A DNA stretch of 64,000 nt. Source: Mesorhabditis belari (taxonomy: Eukaryota; Nematoda; Chromadorea; Rhabditida; Rhabditidae). Position numbers and translations under genes: made by a program. Position 1 is the first letter of the stretch, and every line of letters starts with the position of its first letter. Positions 45,801-56,228 of this stretch are shown piece after piece. Below the pieces are notes generated by a model. The model was given only the letters and a program-made list of their open reading frames with translations. It had not been told where the DNA came from and searched no databases. The stretch covers positions 124,001-188,000 of the forward strand of contig CAUEEP010000078.1 of NCBI GenBank assembly GCA_958450365.1. The letters are read 5' to 3'.

Positions 45801-47313
45801 CAGAATTTTACGCTGATTCCGATGCTGCTATCCGATGCTGCTTTTTTGCAAAATGATTCGGAAACGCGAAGAGTCTGGCAAACAAGTTTAAGTTTGAGGT
45901 CAAAAATCAGTCCTTTTAAGTCATCCTTTTAAGGCTTTCTAAGGCGATATAGGGCCTCTTTCACCGAAATAGGACGATATAGGGCTTCTTTCACAAGTGA
46001 GCTTGTGGTGTAGTGGATAGGGGTCTTGTTTCCACAACAAACTACCAGGTTTTTGCTGGGGTTTGGTTCCTTCCTGTTGTTTTCATTTTATTTTGTTGTT
46101 AACCGTTCGAATTCACTCTATTTTAACTTTACAATAAGTATACAACAGTTACAATTACAATAAGTACAATAAGTACAATAAGTATACAACAGTTACAATT
46201 ACAATAAGTACAATAAGTACAATAAGTACAATAAGTACAATAAGTACAATAAGTACAATAAGTACAATAAGTACAATAAGTACAATAAGTACAATAAGTA
46301 CAATAAGTACAATAAGTACAATAAGTACAATAAGTACAATAAGTACAATAAGTACAATAAGTACAATAAGTACAATAAGTACAATAAGTACAATAAGTAC
46401 AATAAGTACAATAAGTACAATAAGTACAATAAGTACAATAAGTACAATAAGTACAATAAGTACAATAAGTACAATAAGTACAATAAGTACAATAAGTACA
46501 ATAAGTACAATAAGTACAATAAGTACAATAAGTACAATAAGTACAATAAGTACAATAAGTACAATAAGTACAATAAGTACAATAAGTACAATAAGTACAA
46601 TAAGTACAATAAGTACAATAAGTACAATAAGTACAATAAGTACAATAAGTACAATAAGTACAATAAGTACAATAAGTACAATAAGTACAATAAGTACAAT
46701 AAGTACAATAAGTACAATAAGTACAATAAGTACAATAAGTACAATAAGTACAATAAGTACAATAAGTACAATAAGTACAATAAGTACAATAAGTACAATA
46801 AGTACAATAAGTACAATAAGTACAATAAGTACAATAAGTACAATAAGTACAATAAGTACAATAAGTACAATAAGTACAATAAGTACAATAAGTACAATAA
46901 GTACAATAAGTACAATAAGTACAATAAGTACAATAAGTACAATAAGTACAATAAGTATTTTGTTTTTTATCAATTAAAAGATATCATAATGTCATAAGAT
47001 GTATTGTAAAGTTAAAATAGAGCGGTTGCGCTCTGATCCGCTCTGAGCCGAGTGCCCCTTCCATTGGATAGATCAGATTCGATCAGTTTCGATCAGATCC
47101 GACACAAATCCGATAACATGATCACTAATTATGAGCATATATCTGTGAGAAAGCTTTTATTTTTTTACAACTTAATATATAGTTTTATAGACAAATATTC
47201 TTTTCAGCCAAGCCCGATTACCGCAAGTGTCCGCCGTGGAGCAGCCGAAAGGCCGAAACGCTGAGCGACTCTACAAAAGACCCGGATTTGACAATGTGCC
47301 CTCGTACAACTAG
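42894..47313 (+). CDS. small unrecognised protein, or alternative tail of the CX-like gene
   Basis: Exons 42894-42961, 44582-44673, 45257-45343 and 47208-47313 (TAG at the end) join in phase. From ATG 42914 the product is 110 residues: MSEENLKSPQAVKIIQ, an acidic middle (DADVKEIEPLVPQ, then VADAVEELDMPRPLRDSVSHH) and a basic end (RNAERLYKRPGFDNVPSYN). No domain or signal peptide. The first exon follows a TTTACAG acceptor and stays open upstream of the ATG, with exactly the phase needed to follow the CX-like exon ending at 40714; that join would give a 226-residue membrane protein with a different tail. Two donors (GTCTCA, GTTCGA) are non-consensus. Reading through the first of them gives an alternative stop at 44714-44716. 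The segments look coding; the exact transcript is uncertain. Confidence 0.55.
43008..44032. mobile_element. 1-kb foldback element carrying a SINE
   Basis: Outer ends GGCTCTTTCCCTGAAATGTGG (43008-43028) and its complement (44012-44032). Inner arms 43558-43735 and 43850-44003 also pair (ACAGAGGACATTTCAGCC, CTTTCAAATGATACCAAA). The tRNA-derived SINE at 43.26-43.41 kb lies between the left outer and inner arms. Confidence 0.82.
43262..43412 (-). mobile_element. tRNA-derived SINE, copy 2
   Basis: On the minus strand: a degraded A box (GGCTACGTGTCCGTAGAGCG), a B box GGTTGTTGATTCGAATCC, then the shared body CCCAACCTCAACCCATAAAA and GGACCGGCTTGTTCAAG. The leader CAGTAAGGCATAAGG is shared with copy 3. 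Confidence 0.78.
44926..45126. repeat. 15-bp tandem repeat AAGCTTGCTTGGTGA
   Basis: About 13 units with TGCTGTA and TGGTGGA variants, in the intron before the exon at 45257. Confidence 0.92.
46008..46078 (+). other. degenerate tRNA-like sequence
   Basis: GAGCTTGTGGTGTAGTGGAT followed by GGTTTTTGCTGGGGTTTGGT has A-box and B-box spacing like a tRNA (the D-arm resembles tRNA-Val), but the acceptor and anticodon stems are broken. It stands just left of the 9-bp satellite. Confidence 0.45.
46141..46957. repeat. 9-bp satellite ACAATAAGT, about 84 perfect units
   Basis: From about 46200 to 46956 the unit repeats without a visible substitution; the first 60 bases contain TATACAACAGTT interruptions. 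Nine is divisible by three, so the minus strand reads (IVL)n or (YLL)n over 250 or more codons, which is an artefact. It lies in the last intron of the 42.9-47.3-kb transcript unit. Confidence 0.97.
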
Positions 47314-47870
47314 AAAAATCGTTGTAATACCGATTTTGCATTTTTAGCTTGAGTGAGATTGATTGAATAGATTGAGTGAGATGAATATTTAGTTGAAGAA
47401 AATTGATTAGTCATTTATTGTTAAGTTGTCAACTCAACTTGTTTTAAAGTCCCCAAATTTTGTCTTTTCTTACTATAGTGAGACAAAATATGGGAAGTTT
47501 ACACGTGTATTTCAAAGCTCAGGCTAAATATCTTTTAGCTTATCTTCCAGGTTATATTCAAGCTTATATTCAAGATATTCCATTCTAGATAGCAATCCAT
47601 AAACTTAAGCCAAATTTGTAGAATCGATTTGTGTCTGTTGTGCTCAAGTCAAAAAATTTTCTTTGTTTTTCTTTGTCATTTACTGCCAATCTAGGTGCTT
47701 TATACGCAATTTTTCTGACTTAAAACTGCCAACTTTTCATTGTAGTAAAAGATTTTTATGAAAACAACACCATTAACAGAAATTTATTTTCTCTCTACCA
47801 AAGACGAGACTCAGAGAAAAAGTTTTTACAAGAGGAATGAAAAGGCGAAATCCTTCCACAATAGGATTTT

Positions 47871-48609
47871 TCACCGTCGACGATTTCTCGAGATCATACA
47901 CTGAACGGGTGAAAGGAAACAATTTTGGAAATCGTCGGCTTGATCGATTGATCGCCTCTCGACGGCGTTTCCCTGAAAAAATTGGGGATTGATTAGTGAA
48001 TTGTTTGAGAAGTGATTGGGAATTGATTATTTCAGAGACTTTTTGAGCCAGGCAAGTCCATACCAGTCAGCACTTGGTTTCTGGCCTGCCTTTCCTTGAT
48101 CTGTTTGTTCCCAATAGTCCATAGGTCCGTTAGGACCAGGCCTAGAATGGCCCGGAACATACTTGCTCTGCACCTGGCTTACAGACTCTAGTACAAGGGT
48201 TTTAAGGATTTTAAACCCGCCCGGATCGAACTCGGTTCAATTTCAAATTGCTTAAAGTTTGTTCTATGTTAACTTTACAAAGGAAAATCCTTCTTCTAAC
48301 TAGTGAACGAAAATGGCTTACAAAAACTGTGGAAAACTTACGCTTCGCTTGATTGGCCCGGGTCCGGCGTTGCGATCCCTTCTGAAAATGGGTTTAGGTC
48401 AAGAGAAAACACTGATTGAGCAATAATTAAGCTAATGATGGGATAACTTACTGCATCATGAGTCGAATGAGGGTTTGTCGAGACATTCTCTTCTCCGCTT
48501 GTCCCGAGAATTCATCGATGCTTTGCTGTGGATCATACGAGACAACGTATGCATCGATTGAGAGACAGAAAATAAGCAAAAGAGAAAGAAGACCCAATAA
48601 TGATTTCAT
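47871..48609 (-). CDS. allatostatin-C-like neuropeptide precursor
   Basis: Exons 48609-48452, 48381-48342 and 47972-47871 (TGA) join in perfect phase; 99 residues. MKSLLGLLSLLLIFCLSIDA is a clear signal peptide. The propeptide has dibasic sites EKR (about 39-41), IKR (64-66) and ERR (71-73), as for prohormone-convertase cleavage. The C-terminal peptide contains CFLSPVQC, which lines up with the allatostatin-C core CYFNPISC (two Cys enclosing six residues with Pro at the fourth), and ends SRNRRR. A Cys-bridged ring is predicted, acting after secretion on a somatostatin/allatostatin-C-type receptor if the homology holds. The first exon follows a CTTTTCAG acceptor 38 bases before the ATG, so trans-splicing is possible. 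A family B MITE lies about 90 bases upstream of the ATG. Which named nematode NLP it matches is not known to me. Confidence 0.82.
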
Positions 48610-48700
48610 CTTTGTGTGAGAGGTGCGCTGCGTATATGTGATATACCCTGAAAAGTTGAGATGAAGTTCAAATCGCTTCAGTATGAGGTAAAAAGAGGTC

Positions 48701-49102
48701 ATCGGACATTTGATAGGCGCCCCGCCCCTTTGGCCATCGGCAATCTAACCTTGAGATCAAATATCTTGATGTTAGACTATCCAATTTAAATATTCTTGGT
48801 ATCATTAGATGCGCCAAGCTTTTCTCTGTCGATTGGTACAAAAACTATTTAAATTGAGAAACACCAAGATATTTGAGCTCAAAGATAGATTGCCCATGGC
48901 AAGGGGGCGGGCGTGTATAAAAGGAACACCCCGCCCCCTTTGGCTGTCCAATTTCAATAGTTTTTGTACCAATCGATAGAGAAAGCCTTGGCGCATCCAA
49001 TGATACCAAGAATATTGAATTGGACAACCCAACACCAAGATATTTGAACTCAAAGTTAGATTGCCAATGGCAAGGGGGGCTGGGCGCGTATCAAATGTTC
49101 TA
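48701..49102. mobile_element. MITE family B, two units, next to the neuropeptide gene
   Basis: Begins ATCGGACATTTGATAGGCGC and ends GCGCGTATCAAATGTTC, with a unit junction near 48900-48945 (GGGGGCGGGCGTG..CCCGCCCCC). It occupies the likely promoter side of the neuropeptide gene. Confidence 0.85.
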
Positions 49103-50010
49103 CAATCGTAAAAAAGATGCTGCAAATCTTACAGTATGTTAAAATAAACGATATTCAAGCGTCAAGGTTGAAAATTTAGGAAAATTTTAAATGTAATTCA
49201 GTATTGAAAACTTTCTGAGATATTGTGCTAGAGATTTTTGATAACTAAAGTCATTATGGATCAATCAAATTTTAAAATACTATAAAATCTCAATCGTCTG
49301 TCTCACTATAGTATGTCAACTGAAAATATTCAGGCGAAACGATTATTCTTCAGCTTCTTTAGGAAAAAATAGTCATTACAGTAAGCTTAAAGTATTGAAT
49401 ATATAATAAATAATCATATTCAGTAAAACAATAACAAAAATTCCAAGAAAAAGGATGTTAAACTGAAATATTCAGAAGTTTTAATTTCCAGAAGTCAAAA
49501 ATCGTTTCCTCAAACCAAAAAAACATTTGACCTTTGGACAGTTGGAGATATTGAGTTTCGTGCGTAAATTTGATTACTCGACTACTCTCAAAAAACGATT
49601 TATGTTTGTGTTGTAGTAACTTTTTCTCTTATAACAGAAACGCCTGTAAACAGGTGAAAATTAGCGTTTTGCTGTCTCTAGATATCCGTAAGGAGTTGAA
49701 AATGTGCGGAAATGGTGGCGGAAACGTCATTTGAAATGAATGTACACAAAACTCTTTACTCTGTAGTCAATTTGACATTTGAATACTTGATCTACTTACC
49801 AATTTCATGTACCTTCTACTTGTACTTTGTACTTTGTACTTTATGGGCTATTTTCTTTGAGCAATCAAAGAAACCGTGAAAGAGAAGAATTTGCGCCAGA
49901 AAGTGCCAGTTCAATTAGAAAATGAGTTTCAAAACAAGTCAAGAACTTATTGGTTGAACTTATTAGTTCAAGAACTCAGCAATGGATTCGCAGAACTAAA
50001 AATAAGTAAA
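49103..50010. other. gene-free stretch
   Basis: AT-rich; TACTTTGTACTTTGTACTTT near 49820. No gene, RNA or element ends recognised. Confidence 0.4.
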
Positions 50011-50012
50011 CT

Positions 50013-51631
50013 TTAAACATTTGATGACGAGATCCCTGGTGTGGGTGGACTTGAGGCTGATAAAACTGCTCCATTTCCTTCCTCTAATTGTCTTTTTGTT
50101 AGCGTTTCACTTTCCTTTTCCGGACACAATTTTTCATTAAACCCTTGCGTAGGTTCATGCATTTTTAAGAAAAAAAAAAGAGAAAAAGCGCACGACAAGC
50201 GCTTCCTGGAACATTTTGGGAATCAAGAGTTCAATGAAATGAGGTCAATTGGAAAAGAGTGAACTTGAGATCGGAGTTTTCCACGTAAAACTCAAGCTGA
50301 TCAAGCAGAAAAGAAGTTTGAACTTTGATTGTATTACAATCTTTGGCTTATGGACTTGGAAGCAAACTGTTGAACAAAGCAAAAGAAAAAGCCCTTGTCT
50401 GTAGAAATCTGTAGAAAAAATGCCAAATTTGGCTGTTTTTTTTCCTGCAAATTCTACATCCCGTTAAGCCATTGTGTCAGTTAAACAGTAGTTAAACTGA
50501 GAGAACAATGGAGTCAAATTTATGGTCTTATATCCATAAAAATGCTTGATGCACATTAATTGTTAACTGCATAGTCTTTTAAAAGTTCTTAAAATTATTG
50601 GGTTGGGGAGAATGAGTCGGCGCCGAAATTTAAAGAAACTTTTTGCACCCATAAAACCTTCTTTAAATACACGTTTCATCAAAATGGTCCACTATTTCTT
50701 TACAAAATGGCTTTTGAGAGCTTCCACAAAGCTTTTCTTTTTTGGGATTTTATGGATTCCCAAACACAGCTAATCAAAATGACAAAAAGTCCGACTCATT
50801 GCTTGAACAGTTTCTTCCACATAAACCTCCTTTGGTGTTTATATAAAAAAAATAGAGCACATTCAATTACTTAAGTTGCCAAATTTGCAGGAAGATCCCA
50901 CCAATGGTTTTTTCTAGATGACAGTTTATCGATTTTGTGAAAAAATGATTCTTTGTTGAGTTGAGGCGCTGTTTGAGTTCTCTTTTAAATATTATTTTGT
51001 AGAGAATTAGTTACCCTTCTACGGATATCAAACGCATATCATTTGACAAAGTCTGCTATAAGTTTTAGAAATTTCTTTGATTTTCGGCGCCGACTCATTC
51101 TCCCCAACCCAATATGTCTACCAGTTACAATTTGAGAGTGAATTATCTGAAAGAATCGTTTCAAGTCTCTTTAAAAGTTCAAGTTGAGCTTAGAATGGAC
51201 GGGAAATCGAAATATAAACAAGTAATTCAACAACTAATTCAACAAGTAATGAAACAAATAATTAAACAAGTAAAAGAAATGAAATTTTGTTTTCTAAGAC
51301 TGGCAATATCTTGCAGTTATTGCAGCCGCCTTAACCAAAACGTTGTCTAGTAAACACCCTAAATCTGGAACAAATGATAGAATCTTTTGCGCAAAAAAAG
51401 CTTTTTCAATGTGCGGATTGACTGAAAACCTTTTAAGATCAAAGAAAAAAAAACAAAAGAAAGTTTTTGAGTACCTGTGGGGAGTCGATCATTTTCTCCT
51501 CGGATGAACCTCTTTGGAGGGTCCGGAAGCGATGACGGGATAAGGGAAAAAGGACAAAAAAAAGGATAAAAAGAGAACAAATGAATACCTTCCACCCACA
51601 GAAATCAACCTCCACTTATGGGGTCTCGAGC
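50013..51631 (-). CDS. weak exon candidates of an unidentified minus-strand gene
   Basis: 50058-50013 after GTTTTATCAG reads SSPPTPGISSSNV and stops. Between about 51570 and 51476 a frame reads PPKRFIRGENDRLPT up to a GTACTC donor, and the leftover base joins in phase with the 50058 exon. A CTTTTCAG acceptor at about 51632-51639 precedes another open stretch (RPHKWRLISVGG) whose phase fits an alternative reading (SSEEKMIDSPQ). The pieces conflict, so no single model is endorsed. A MITE lies in the supposed intron. Confidence 0.2.
50598..51112. mobile_element. 515-bp Tc1/mariner-type MITE with 31-bp perfect ends
   Basis: TTGGGTTGGGGAGAATGAGT at the left is the exact complement of the right end, and the match continues through CGGCGCCGAAA. 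TA target duplication on both sides. No transposase inside. The first eight bases (TTGGGTTG) are the same as in family C. Confidence 0.92.
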
Positions 51632-51639
51632 TGAAAAGC

Positions 51640-52800
51640 TTTTAAGTTTAAGGGAAAGATTAGTAAAACTATGGATAAAACGTCCGCCCACCTATTTCTC
51701 TGTTTGTAGTCGAAGTATTTTTAGGGAAGATGAGGGGGGGGATGATTTCTGGCAAAAAAATAGACCTTACTTGATTTGGTTTTGAAAGAGTAGAATCACT
51801 ACTACTCACTAAAATCACCCCCAATTTACGAGAATGTTTAAAGGCTGAAATCTGAAAAGCTTTCGGATTTTAAGACAAAGATTTAGCTGATTACGAGTCA
51901 AAATAAAAATATTGACCTCTATAATTTTAGGTTTGTCTTTTCAAAACTAGACATGGGGTAGAGGAGCTTTTTTTGGAGTCTCGGTAGATTCAGACAGTAG
52001 TTGAACATCTCAACTCTCGGAAAATTGACTCGGAAAATTGTACTTGGAGAATTGAAAGTAAGAATGCCTAAGTTTCTAGATACGGGAAATTACTGTCAAA
52101 AGTGATCATCTCAGCTTTAATACAGGCATAGATTCTTAAGCTTTTATCTTCTTTTGGAGGAAGTTTTCCACATACTTTTTATGTTATTTTTTGGAAGCAG
52201 GTGAATAGAATAAAAAACACTTTATTTACATGTAGTGAAGATGATGAACTAAAGATCGTTTTTGGGGGAAATGTTAGTACACTTGGAAATCACCTGGTTG
52301 AATTATTCAAGGAACAAGAACTCGCTGAAGTTTAGTTGGAAATTTCAGCGAATATGAAATTTATAAAGGATTAAATGTAGCCAAGCCAAGCTAAGACTTG
52401 TAATTACTGTAAAAGTAAATGCAGATATGGAAATTCGGAAAGACAGGAGCTACGATATACAAAACAGTCAAAAGTTTATAAAAACAGTCAAAAGTACGGT
52501 TGAACCAAACGAGAAACAAAATCGCTCATTTCATAGTCAGACCTCGCTTATGTTACAGTACTCCAACATGACAGCTCTAGGTTAGTTGTAAGCTAATTAT
52601 TAAGCTTACAACTAAGTACTTGGAAGTTTGTAAGCTTACGCTAAGCTAGACTTAAACAATGGGTGCTACTGCGTTTTAGTTTGACTCGTAATCAGCTAAA
52701 TCTTTGTCTTGAAATCCGAAAGCGTAACTTAAGCCATCACTGTTAACAGCTTAAGTTAGTACTGCAAGCGGGCTCATAGACAGAGTTCAAAGACACTCCA
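51640..52800. other. gene-free stretch
   Basis: A short minus-strand exon-like segment at about 51758-51812 (SSSDSTLSKPNQ before GTAAGG) is the only coding hint. GCTGATTACGAGTC (about 51887) and GACTCGTAATCAGC (about 52684) form a distant inverted pair. Confidence 0.3.
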
Positions 52801-52802
52801 AC

Positions 52803-53089
52803 TAGACTTGACTATCGAGAGTTTATCGATATCGATATCGAGATCTCGATAAGTTTTCCAAAATCTTTAAAAATCGTAAAACCCGGTTCTGGGATATTGA
52901 CAGTATTTTGTGCATCGAATTACCACGAAATAAGCCTAAGTTAAAAGGATTTGACGGAGAATCAACTAAAGTTTTACTATTATCGATAAGCTTATTGAGA
53001 AAGCTTATCGAGATCTCGACATCGATAATCTCGATAAGTCTCGATAGTCTCGATAAGAACCTATCGAGATCTCGATAGTCAAGTCTAGT
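52803..53089. mobile_element. foldback of TATCGATA/CTCGATAA blocks
   Basis: CTAGACTTGACTATCGAGA at the left is complementary to TCTCGATAGTCAAGTCTAG at the right. Both sub-ends are packed with ATCGATA, GAGATCTCGATA and CTCGATAA, so the ends are also internally self-complementary. Confidence 0.85.
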
Positions 53090-53158
53090 TCCAACTAAAA
53101 GCCAGTGTATTTGGGTGAAGAACTGAAGCTGAATGGCCAAGTCTACCAACCAAACTTC

Positions 53159-53305
53159 TTAAATAGACATTTTGTGTCCATAAATAAGTCCCAAACCGAT
53201 CTTGATGTTCACCTGATATTTTGGAATCGAAATAACTCCCTTGGGAATCCCATCATTCGGCAGGGATAAACGAAAGAAAAGTTCACTCTCCGACTCGACG
53301 AATAA
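53159..53305 (-). CDS. coding-like exon, unidentified gene
   Basis: The minus strand reads ESESELFFRLSLPNDGIPKG, then VISIPKYQ. It meets a CAG/GTGAAC donor at 53213-53212 or runs on to TAA at 53161-53159. No acceptor or start could be fixed on the upstream side. The composition looks protein-like, but this could be chance. Confidence 0.28.
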   Translation of the reverse strand, partial: LFVESESELFFRLSLPNDGIPKGVISIPKYQVNIKIGLGLIYGHKMSI

Positions 53306-54730
53306 ACCAAAATTGAATAAAAAGATATCGTTTTTGGCTTAAATTTTGAAAAACAGGAAACTTTAGTCTTCAAGTTTAGTTTTGGCATGAAACAAGAACA
53401 TTTGCTTTCAGCTTCAATGCGTAGTTTGTTGAGGAAGCGTCAAAGTTGACACTCAAAAGGCAGGCAAAATAATTGGAAAGAAATAGGTAATAATAAATAG
53501 CTTTTTTTGCTAAATTTTCGAAAAAACGTCACTTAATCCCACTTTTTTTAATTTAAACGTTTCTCTTTTTCTCGAGGAAGAGCGTTTGATGAAAGTGCAA
53601 CACTTGACTTGTTTTTTTTGGTTGTCGGAGAAATTAGTTCAGTCATTTGAGAGTTTTGTTTATGATTTCGGGTGTACATTTGTTAGATAGACTCGAAAAA
53701 TTTATATTTTTCTTCTTTGGGATGGCTTTTTTCTTGTATTAAAAACGGAACAAATTGAAATCTAGCAGTCCTGTTTTTCCAATCTAGTTTTTCCATTTTT
53801 GCATACATTTACACAATCAAGATTGGTTAATTTTTGAATATTCATATTTTTCATTCCAACTTTATCAAGTTTAACGCATTATCTTTTGATTCAAAGTTTG
53901 TACTATGGAAATTGTCATTCAAACTTGTTCATTCAAACTTGTTCATCCAATCCAATCCAATAAGGAATATTGTTAAATCAAGATCAAGTTTTTAAATGAG
54001 ACATCCTATAGTCTTCTATAGACTTCTATAGTCTTCTATAGACTTCTATAGACTTCTATAGTCTTCTATAGACTTCTATAGACTTCTATAGTCTTCTATA
54101 GACTTCGATCTGAAAGAGTTTTCATTGGGTTTCTGAATCCGATTACCGGCAAAACTAGACAACTTAATGCTGGCTAACTTTTTGATTTGAAACGTGCTAT
54201 CTTGAATTATCTACAGTCTTATGGACAGACGTGGATCGGATCAGTTCGGACGAAGACTTGTGGCACAGATCTATAAAATGGGACAGAACTGTTTAAACTT
54301 TCTATCAAACGGATCAATACCTCTATGTATCTTCGTATCTCAACTTTGCTATCTTTGAATCAAACCCTCTTGTTCGATATTTCGTTTCTCCATCTTTTTT
54401 TGTCTGTGTGCAATCGGAGGCTCAGTTGTCGCAAGTTGTTTTTGCCTCACTGATCGGAGAGTCTTTTTTTCTTTTTCCAACTCTAGTCCCTGGAATGAGC
54501 CAAGTAAACAGACCGAATCAGCTAGCTTTTCCACTCGTTTCTCTTCAACTAACAATTTCATTACCGACATCAATCAGATTTAATGTCTCAAATAGAAAAG
54601 TAGTGTTTTTGTAACGGAAAATGTTACTTTCACTTACTTTTAAAATTTACACTTTGTCGAAATTAGTTGGAACTTTTCATATTTCATACTTTTATAACAA
54701 CTTTCATATTTTTATTTAATTATAAAACGT
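53306..54730. other. gene-free stretch with a 10-bp repeat
   Basis: CTATAGACTT/CTATAGTCTT decamers occupy 54008-54106. The remainder is AT-rich without supportable genes. Confidence 0.6.
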
Positions 54731-56200
54731 GTGGGGGTTCAGTTGGTTATTCCAGAATAAAGCTGACAACTTCGACTCATTCTTTGTGCTCCGACAAACG
54801 CACGCTTCTGGCCCACAAGCAAATTGCCATCTTGAAAGTGAGAAGTGGGCCAATTTTGTGTAAATTGCCACGAAACAATGGAAATTCTATCACAAAGGAC
54901 CAGAAAATCCACAACTACAAATAATTCTTTTTTCGGGACAATAAAATACTCTTTGTTGCCATTGAAAATATCCATTTTTGTTGATAAACAGCACTCCGTT
55001 CCCCTTTTCATTGACCCACGCGCGGCTTCTCTCTTCATATGTGTGGATCAATGGTTTGTGCCAGCCAGCCACGCGGGCCCCCTCTCTGCACTTTTCTCCG
55101 TGCTATTTTCAACCCTTTCCCCATCCCAATCTTTCCCTTTTTTCTTTCCTTAGCACCTCTCTGAAACATTTTCCAATTTGTTGATAAGCTTGTCTCGTAA
55201 AGTAATTTCGAGGCTTTTTCGATTTTGCTGCATTTTTGAGCATTATTTTTGTTACAAAATCTATCGTTTGCGGATATTTTTAAAATTTCATCATGGAATT
55301 TTCCAAAAATAGGAATGTTGTTGTTGATATCTGTCAATTTTATAATTTAAAGAAGCTCAAGAACTGAAGAACTCAATCCTGGCGCAAAAAGCATCCTAAA
55401 TTTGAGTTCACTTTATCATTTACATCAACTTTTCTCTAGAAATCTATTAAAATCAAGATTTTTTTACATTAACAAACCCTTTGCTAAAATTTTGGCCAAA
55501 GCAGATCCAATCAAGCAGTTTCCAAGTCTTAAGAAATCCAATTTCCGCTCGATTTCCCTACCCCCTACTCACAAAATCAAAAGCTGTCAATGCATCTTGA
55601 TCATAGCTCAACATTTCCCCATTTCCCCCTTCTCACTTTGCAGTCTTCCACGAATAGCCGACTGCTTTTCGGGCGTTTTTCTTCTTTTGTGAGATGGACT
55701 TTGTAAAGTGGACCTCCGACTGGCCATAGCCTTTCCTTCTTGCTTTTTTTCCCTCCATCCGATCAGTCCACCCTCGAAAATTCTCCCCCGGCAGTTGGCC
55801 CACCAAACAACAGAAAAATATCTGTCGATTTCAACAGAAATCTTTACTTTGCTTAAATTGCTTTAATCAATAGTCGCTTCCAAATTTGCTCCATTGGCTC
55901 CATTTGTTGTTAAAAATATTTAATTAAACTGAATAGTTCTTTAATTTTGTGGCTTTTTTCTGTTTGCTGTAAATTTTTACAAATCATTTCCAAATTTTTC
56001 ATTTTGAATCGTGGCTTTTCCCCTTTTCGCACACTTTTTTTTTGGTTTACCCCATTCAAACCATCGAAGAATTACTTTTTGACAGTGTAAACTGGAAATA
56101 AGAGTCAATTTTAGCCATGATATTTTCCATCACAGAATATCTTCGTTTAGGATCGAAATTTGTCCATTTATTCCGTTTTTTCGTTTCATTTGTTGTTAAC
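54731..56200. other. region upstream of glycogenin
   Basis: 54750-54850 is open in several frames on both strands (for example plus ADNFDSFFVLRQTHASGPQ, minus QDGNLLVGQKRAFVG), but no frame has both splice signals. Pyrimidine tracts are common from 55080 to 55760. Promoter elements could not be identified. Confidence 0.35.
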
Positions 56201-56228
56201 ACAATTCATAACTTTTTTCTTTAGGAGA

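Noticed and set aside
46155..46973. Open frames of more than 250 codons (Ile-Val-Leu or Tyr-Leu-Leu repeats) on the minus strand
   Set aside because: They are translations of a perfect 9-bp satellite whose period is a multiple of three; no start context or splice sites, and two frames are open at once.
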